Below are positions 59,950-64,000 of a stretch of DNA of 64,000 bases, one piece after another. The stretch is from Bacillus salipaludis (lineage in GTDB: Bacteria; Bacillota; Bacilli; Bacillales_B; DSM-18226), in assembly GCF_004358205.1 (NCBI RefSeq), contig NZ_SMYO01000005.1:1-64000 (forward strand), read 5' to 3'. The notes beneath the pieces were generated by a model. That model ran no database searches and was not told the DNA's origin. It worked only from the letters and a program-made list of their open reading frames with translations. The position numbers and the translations under genes were made by a program. Position 1 is the stretch's first letter, and every line of letters begins with the position of its first letter.

Positions 59950-59982
59950 CATCCTCCAGCAAAAAGCTGGAGGATGCTTTCT
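59950..59982 (+). terminator. leuS terminator
   Basis: CATCCTCCAGC and GCTGGAGGATG form a perfect 11-bp stem around AAAAA; only CTTTCT follows, so read-through into the rhodanese gene is possible. Confidence 0.8.
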
Positions 59983-59997
59983 GAAAGGATGGTTAAT

Positions 59998-60303
59998 ATG
60001 GAGGAAATTCAAATTATTACTCCGGAAGAATTAAAGTCGAAGCTTGAGCAAGGGGAAAAGCTGGAGCTTGTTGACGTAAGGGAAGATGAAGAGGTTGCTG
60101 AGGGAATGATTCCGGGTGCAAAGCATATCCGGATGGGAGATATCCCGGTCAACCTTGATTATTTCGATAAGGATAAAGAATATATCTTCATATGCCGCTC
60201 AAGCCGCCGTAGTGAAAATGTCTGCTACTACCTGCAGGAACAAGGCTATAAAGTTCGCAATATGATTGGCGGCATGATGAACTGGACAGGTGAAACCAAA
60301 TAA
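59998..60303 (+). CDS. ytwF: Single-domain rhodanese (YtwF-like)
   Basis: A 101-aa rhodanese-fold protein: LVDVREDEEVAEGMIPGAKHI is the CH2A-type motif, and active-site Cys lies in FICRSSRRSENV. Such proteins move sulfane sulfur; the acceptor is unknown. ATG 59998 follows AAAGGATGG; an upstream frame start at 59974 lies inside the leuS terminator and is not used. Confidence 0.88.
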   Translation: MEEIQIITPEELKSKLEQGEKLELVDVREDEEVAEGMIPGAKHIRMGDIPVNLDYFDKDKEYIFICRSSRRSENVCYYLQEQGYKVRNMIGGMMNWTGETK

Positions 60304-60334
60304 ACGATTCCACAAGTGGAATCGTTTTTTCTTT
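60302..60334. terminator. Terminator between ytwF and apbE
   Basis: AAACGATTCCAC pairs with GTGGAATCGTTT around AA, followed by TTTCTTTT. Confidence 0.9.
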
Positions 60335-61230
60335 TACCTAACATTTCCCTCAAAAATTCCTCCTCTCCAAATTTTTCCCTCCTGATCAATGAGTACTGCT
60401 TGGGTTCTTTTTTCGCGGATATAACTCTTTCCATCCTTATCTCCTAATAAAAGAACGGTCTTTGCCCATACATCCGCTTCAACAGCGGTGGGGGCGGTCA
60501 CGGTCGCTGAAACAATATTGCTCTCAGACGGCTGGCCGGTTCGAGGATCTATCAAATGATGCTGCCACTCCCCGTTTAACTTCCACCTTCTTTTCATGGA
60601 AGTTGAGGTTGCAACCGCACCACTTTCAATCTGAATGGAGGAGAGGAGGTTGGAAAAATCAAATGGACTCTCAATTCCAATATTTAATGACCGCGGCAAT
60701 GCTCCAAAAATGCGTATATCCCCGCCGACATTAATAAAGCCAAATCCTATTTTTTCTAATAATTCTGCTGCCCGGTCAATCACCCAGCCCTTAGCAATTC
60801 CGCCTAAGTCAATTTTTGAAAAAAGAATGGCTGATTGCTGTTTCTTGTCTAAAACAAATGGTTTATTATTATGAAATACATTCGGGGAAAGGCCGGGTAA
60901 TTTAAATGATTGTCCTTTAATATGCTCAATTGATTTTACATAACCGCTGCTTTCAAGCGAAGTTAATACTCCCGGATTGAAAACACCACAAGTTTCAAGA
61001 AAATATTGTTCAGCATCTGTTAGGATCGAAAACATTTCAGGAGAAACGGTTACTTGTTTGCCTATTTGTTTATTTAATTGGGATAATTCGCTATCCTCTA
61101 TAAACCGGCTGCAGGTGGACTCGATTAAATCAAAAAGTTTATAGATCGGCATCAAATCATTCGCAAACATTTCTTGGTTAATCGAGATTTTCACCATTGT
61201 ACTCATGGAGTTAAATTGATATTGATACAT
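60334..61230 (-). CDS. apbE: FAD:protein FMN transferase (ApbE family)
   Basis: Transfers FMN from FAD to a Ser/Thr of target proteins at the cell surface. Family motifs: LDKKQQSAILFSKIDLGGIAK-like core (SKIDLGGIAKGWVIDRA), INVGGDIRIFG and HHLIDPRTGQP. It has 298 aa. No lipobox is visible, and the N-terminus starts directly with the fold, so export is not evident. Its ATG overlaps the stop of the preceding gene by one base, tying it to that gene's product. Confidence 0.92.
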   Translation of the reverse strand: MYQYQFNSMSTMVKISINQEMFANDLMPIYKLFDLIESTCSRFIEDSELSQLNKQIGKQVTVSPEMFSILTDAEQYFLETCGVFNPGVLTSLESSGYVKSIEHIKGQSFKLPGLSPNVFHNNKPFVLDKKQQSAILFSKIDLGGIAKGWVIDRAAELLEKIGFGFINVGGDIRIFGALPRSLNIGIESPFDFSNLLSSIQIESGAVATSTSMKRRWKLNGEWQHHLIDPRTGQPSESNIVSATVTAPTAVEADVWAKTVLLLGDKDGKSYIREKRTQAVLIDQEGKIWRGGIFEGNVR

Positions 61231-61589
61231 CAGGTACCACCCGTTGTTGTGTCAAAGCCATCATGATGCCCAAATGAATGACTACCGCCAGAAAATTGAT
61301 CTTGATTTTGCTGAAAAGAATCATCGCGGTTCCCTTGCCCATATTGCGATGCTTGATCATCATCAAAACTAAAATTTGAATTCGAATTGGAATCTCCTGA
61401 TGACTGATTTCCACTGGAATCAAGATTATTTTGTGCTTGTTGATTTGTATTTTGATTAGCCTGAGAGTTTTGACTCACTGCTGCTTGATTATTATTTCCA
61501 TTTGATAGTCCGAGATAGGATACCATCCCTGCGACTAATGCCAAGCTCCCAAAGCTGACGCCCCAAGAGATTCTTTGTTTTTTATCCAA
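61230..61589 (-). CDS. Membrane-anchored Asn/Gln/Ser-rich protein, putative ApbE partner
   Basis: A 119-aa protein: cytoplasmic KKQR, one membrane helix at about residues 9-28, then an extracytoplasmic low-complexity region rich in N, Q, S and D. The last residues, DGFDTTTGGT, resemble the ApbE flavinylation motif D-x-x-(S/T)-G-A-T apart from Gly for Ala. It starts with TTG 61589 behind AAAGGAGAT. No domain is recognised. Translational coupling to apbE suggests that it is flavinylated (inference). Confidence 0.72.
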   Translation of the reverse strand: MDKKQRISWGVSFGSLALVAGMVSYLGLSNGNNNQAAVSQNSQANQNTNQQAQNNLDSSGNQSSGDSNSNSNFSFDDDQASQYGQGNRDDSFQQNQDQFSGGSHSFGHHDGFDTTTGGT

Positions 61590-61729
61590 TTTTCTTATCT
61601 CCTTTCCTTCTTTCTGATAGTAGTTTAAAAGCCGAACCTTAAATTATTCTTAAATTTTTGCGGGTTTTGATTTTTAAAATTCTGAAAATGAGGAAATAAT
61701 GATAGGAAAAAACAAAAGGAGAGAGTAAA

Positions 61730-61915
61730 GTGATTCAGGTTAAACTGTTTGACCGGGAGCATGAAAAGGATTTGGAAAAGGAAATGAATCGTTTTTTAAA
61801 AGGTTTAGATGAGAAAAGCCTGCTGGATATAAAATACAATGTTGCGGCAATGACAGAGGATGAAGAGGAGGAACAAATTTATTGTTTTTCTGCGATGATT
61901 ATATATAGATCCTGA
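61730..61915 (+). CDS. cse60: Sporulation protein Cse60
   Basis: A 61-aa acidic protein, MIQVKLFDREHEKDLEKEM at the N-terminus and EEQIYCFSAMIIYRS at the end, matching Cse60 as remembered. In B. subtilis the gene is expressed from a sigma-E promoter in the mother cell; function unknown. It starts with GTG 61730 behind AAAGGAGAGAG. It is isolated between divergent apbE genes and convergent ytfP, with a shared terminator. Confidence 0.85.
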   Translation: MIQVKLFDREHEKDLEKEMNRFLKGLDEKSLLDIKYNVAAMTEDEEEEQIYCFSAMIIYRS

Positions 61916-61936
61916 CAATTATTTGTCAGGATCTAG
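61909..61936. terminator. Bidirectional terminator between cse60 and ytfP
   Basis: AGATCCTGACAA and TTGTCAGGATCT form a perfect 12-bp stem around TTAT. Both stop codons lie at its edges. Confidence 0.8.
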
Positions 61937-63197
61937 CTTTTGCAGAAAGTGCGGCATTTGTACCGGCAAGCCTTCCGGTTACAAGTGCAGAGGTAATATT
62001 GTATCCTCCTGTATATCCATGGATATCAAGTATTTCCCCACAAAAATATAAACCATTCATCATTTTAGAGCCCATCGTTTGTGGCTCAATTTCTTTTACT
62101 GAAACTCCGCCACCGGTGACAAATGCTTTTTCAAGTGGCAGGGTGCCATTCACTTTAAAGGTAAATTGCTTGCAGCTTTTTGCGAAATTACGAATTTTTT
62201 CATGAGAAACAGTTCCACACTGTACAGCAGGATCTATCTCATTGTTCTCCAGTAAAAATAGAAGGTATCGCTCTGGAAACATCCCTTTTAAGGTGTTTTT
62301 TATACTCCTCTTTGGTTCATTTTTTACCAGCTTACTAATTTCTTGAAAAAGGACCTCCTCTTTTTTGTCCGGGATGACATCTAGGCTCATCGTTACCTCT
62401 TTTAAATTCCACTTCTTCATCGCTTTGACAACAAATTGGCTGCAGCGTAAAACAGCTGGGCCGCTTACCCCAAAATGAGTAAAAATCATATCCATACGAT
62501 GAGATATAATTGGTTTGCTTTTTGGATTTAAAACACTTAATTCAATATCCCTTAAAGACAGTCCCTGAAGGGTTTTCTTTTGGATAAACGCTTCGCTTGA
62601 AGTGACAGGTACTTCTGTCGGGAACAACTCGGTCACATTGTGCCCGGCTTTTTCTGCCCATGCGTATCCATCCCCGGTTGACCCGGTATGGGGAACAGAT
62701 TTTCCACCTACCGCAATTACAACCGATTTTGAGGTTAGCTTTTGACCATCCCTTAGTGTAACGCCTGATACCTGCCCGTTTCCATAGAGGACTTCCTTTA
62801 CGGCCGTATTTTTAAAAACCCGGACCTTCAGTTCTTCTAATTTTTGCAAGAGAGCATCTACAACTGATTGAGCTTTATTCGACGCTGGAAACATCCGCCC
62901 GTGATCTTCCTCTTTTAAGGTTATCCCGAGTTTTTCAAAAAAAGCAATAATATCCTCATTACTAAAAATGGAAAACGCACTATATAAAAATTTACCATTC
63001 CCTGGAATATGTTTTATAATTTCATCAACAGGGAGCCGGTTTGTCACATTGCACCGTCCTCCCCCTGAAATAGCAAGCTTTCGTCCAAGCTTGTCTCCTT
63101 TATCAATCAAAAGAACTCTTGCACCCTTTTCACCGGCGGCTATTGCTGCCATCAGGCCTGACGGACCACCGCCAATGACTATACAATCAAATTCCAT
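61926..63197 (-). CDS. ytfP: HI0933-family flavoprotein YtfP
   Basis: A 423-aa FAD-binding protein: [19 protein letters not shown] at the N-terminus, [10 protein letters not shown] (family hallmark), [18 protein letters not shown] and C-terminal [16 protein letters not shown]. It is annotated as an NAD(P)/FAD-dependent oxidoreductase of unknown substrate in bacilli. A GAGAG-type site precedes ATG 63197. Confidence 0.9.
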   Translation of the reverse strand: MEFDCIVIGGGPSGLMAAIAAGEKGARVLLIDKGDKLGRKLAISGGGRCNVTNRLPVDEIIKHIPGNGKFLYSAFSIFSNEDIIAFFEKLGITLKEEDHGRMFPASNKAQSVVDALLQKLEELKVRVFKNTAVKEVLYGNGQVSGVTLRDGQKLTSKSVVIAVGGKSVPHTGSTGDGYAWAEKAGHNVTELFPTEVPVTSSEAFIQKKTLQGLSLRDIELSVLNPKSKPIISHRMDMIFTHFGVSGPAVLRCSQFVVKAMKKWNLKEVTMSLDVIPDKKEEVLFQEISKLVKNEPKRSIKNTLKGMFPERYLLFLLENNEIDPAVQCGTVSHEKIRNFAKSCKQFTFKVNGTLPLEKAFVTGGGVSVKEIEPQTMGSKMMNGLYFCGEILDIHGYTGGYNITSALVTGRLAGTNAALSAKARS

Positions 63198-63429
63198 TCT
63201 CTCACCAACTTTATGTTCCTAGAAATTTTTGGTTAAACTATTGAAATACATTATTTTATTATAAACCTTACCATTTTTTCTGAAAAGAAAACGGAAAGTC
63301 AATATTTAAAAAAATTTAATATGGTTGCTAGTAGCGTCAAAGGGAAAACAGTTGTAAACTACTATAGTGTGCAAAAAAAGTCGAATTAACTTTGAGGAAG
63401 AACATATTTTAAAATTATAACATGAATAC

Positions 63430-63551
63430 TGTCTAGCTCCAGCGCCTGGCCCTCGAGGTCGCGTCGGGCCAGCCGATGAATTCAAAGAACGACTTCACCG
63501 GCTGGCCCGCAAGCAGCTGCCTTAGGCTGAACAAGGCGCTTACGCTTTTCG
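63430..63551 (+). repeat. Dispersed GC-rich element upstream of murJ
   Basis: TGTCTAGCTCCAGCGCCTGG at the left and AAGGCGCTTACGCTTTTCG at the right are ends of a repeat common in Bacillaceae intergenic DNA. GGGCCAGCCG/CGGCTGGCCC inside (about 63476-63512) forms a strong hairpin. It ends only 18 bp before the murJ start. The remainder of 63198-63429 is AT-rich with nothing recognised. Confidence 0.8.
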
Positions 63552-63568
63552 AAGTAGGAAGGGATTCT

Positions 63569-64000
63569 ATGTCGTCTAAGCTTTTAAGAGGAACATTTAT
63601 ATTAACCTTTGGAACGATTTTATCAAAGGTTCTTGGCTTATTCTATGTCATACCTTTTTATCAAATTGTCGGGTCTTCGGGAACAGCGCTTTATCAATAC
63701 TCGTATGTTCCTTATACGATTTTTATCAGTATTGCAACAGCTGGGGTACCGCTTGCCGTTTCAAAGTTCATTTCCAAATACAATGCTCTAGAAGAATACG
63801 CTGTTGGCCGCAAGTTATTTAAATCAGGCTTAGTGATTATGCTGTCGACCGGATTTGTCTCATTCTTAATCCTCTATTTTTCTGCCCCGCTTTTCGCAGA
63901 AATGATGTTTACGAAAAATGAGGATGTTGGTTCAAGTTTAAAGGATATCACAACGGTTATTAGGGCAGTAAGCTTTGCATTGATCGTCGTTCCGTTTATG
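63569..64000 (+). CDS. murJ: Lipid II flippase MurJ/YtgP, 3' end outside the window
   Basis: The first 144 residues of a MOP-superfamily membrane protein: MSSKLLRGTFILTFGTILSK is almost the B. subtilis YtgP start, followed by GTALYQYSYVPYTIF and PLAVSKFISKYNA. Several membrane helices are visible. B. subtilis YtgP is MurJ, which flips lipid II for cell-wall synthesis. AGGAAGGG precedes ATG 63569. The reading frame is open to the last base of the window. Confidence 0.9.
   Translation, partial: MSSKLLRGTFILTFGTILSKVLGLFYVIPFYQIVGSSGTALYQYSYVPYTIFISIATAGVPLAVSKFISKYNALEEYAVGRKLFKSGLVIMLSTGFVSFLILYFSAPLFAEMMFTKNEDVGSSLKDITTVIRAVSFALIVVPFM

Noticed and set aside
63609..63791. 60-codon plus-strand frame near the right edge.
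   Set aside because: It is out of frame with murJ, whose frame from 63569 stays open to the window end and matches YtgP from its first residues.

Overview
The window is a chromosomal segment from a low-GC, endospore-forming member of the Bacillaceae. Protein content, AGGAGG-type ribosome sites with frequent TTG/GTG starts, T-box, S-box and glycine riboswitches, and a sporulation gene (cse60) all point that way. Gene order largely follows the B. subtilis region that holds trnB, glgBCDAP, the men operon, ytiB-ytjA-luxS, ytkD, ytlACD, ytmAB, pckA, metK, asnB, ytoA, ytpAB, ytqAB and leuS. It is not B. subtilis itself: two blocks (a dab operon and a glycine/serine operon) interrupt that order. No phage, plasmid, transposase, rRNA or CRISPR array was seen.

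Layout. 1-760: the end of a tRNA cluster (fMet, Asp, Phe, His, Gly, Ile, Asn, Ser, Glu). 760-1613: a gene-free stretch with two tandem-repeat arrays. 1614-9526: the glycogen operon glgBCDAP. 9737-17373: menaquinone genes, menA on the minus strand and menF-menD-menH-menB-menE on the plus strand, with no menC. 17419-20796: a DUF1540 mini-protein, a Zur-box-controlled zinc-binding lipoprotein, a beta-carbonic anhydrase, yidD, luxS and small genes. 21018-26280: a minus-strand operon dabB-dabA-DUF2294-(carbonic anhydrase-like protein without zinc ligands), preceded by a promoter and a very long terminator-like hairpin. 27000: the Nudix gene ytkD.

27500-40900: a glycine/serine island. One tandem glycine riboswitch precedes a CycA-type permease. 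A second precedes glyA-sdaAB-sdaAA-gcvT-gcvH-gcvPA-gcvPB-lipA-(HesB-like)-lpdA-purU. Together these genes would import glycine, cleave it with a complete glycine cleavage system that has its own lipoyl synthase and E3, combine glycine and methylene-THF into serine, deaminate serine to pyruvate, and release surplus one-carbon units as formate.

41136-45206: a dispersed repeat, the ytlACD-type ABC importer, ytmA and ytmB. 45253-45357: a 21-bp tandem repeat. 45405-53558: pckA with a CcpN-like site, metK behind a SAM-I riboswitch, asnB, the gamma-carbonic-anhydrase-like ytoA, ytpA and ytpB. 53586-55114: the tRNA wobble-uridine modification pair ytqB/ytqA. 55291-59939: ytzC, a small hydrophilic protein, the MFS gene yttB, and leuS behind a Leu-specific T-box. 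59998-63197: a rhodanese, apbE with a low-complexity membrane-anchored partner, cse60 and ytfP. 63430-64000: a dispersed repeat abutting a partial murJ/ytgP gene that runs off the end.

The most unusual points are the zinc-less carbonic anhydrase paralogue inside the dab operon, the attenuator-like dab leader, the self-contained glycine-to-pyruvate operon with an ACT-less serine dehydratase beta subunit, a possible flavinylation tail on the apbE partner, and three intergenic repeat arrays whose periods are multiples of about 10.5 bp. Functions are assigned by reading motifs and remembered family members; no database search was run.
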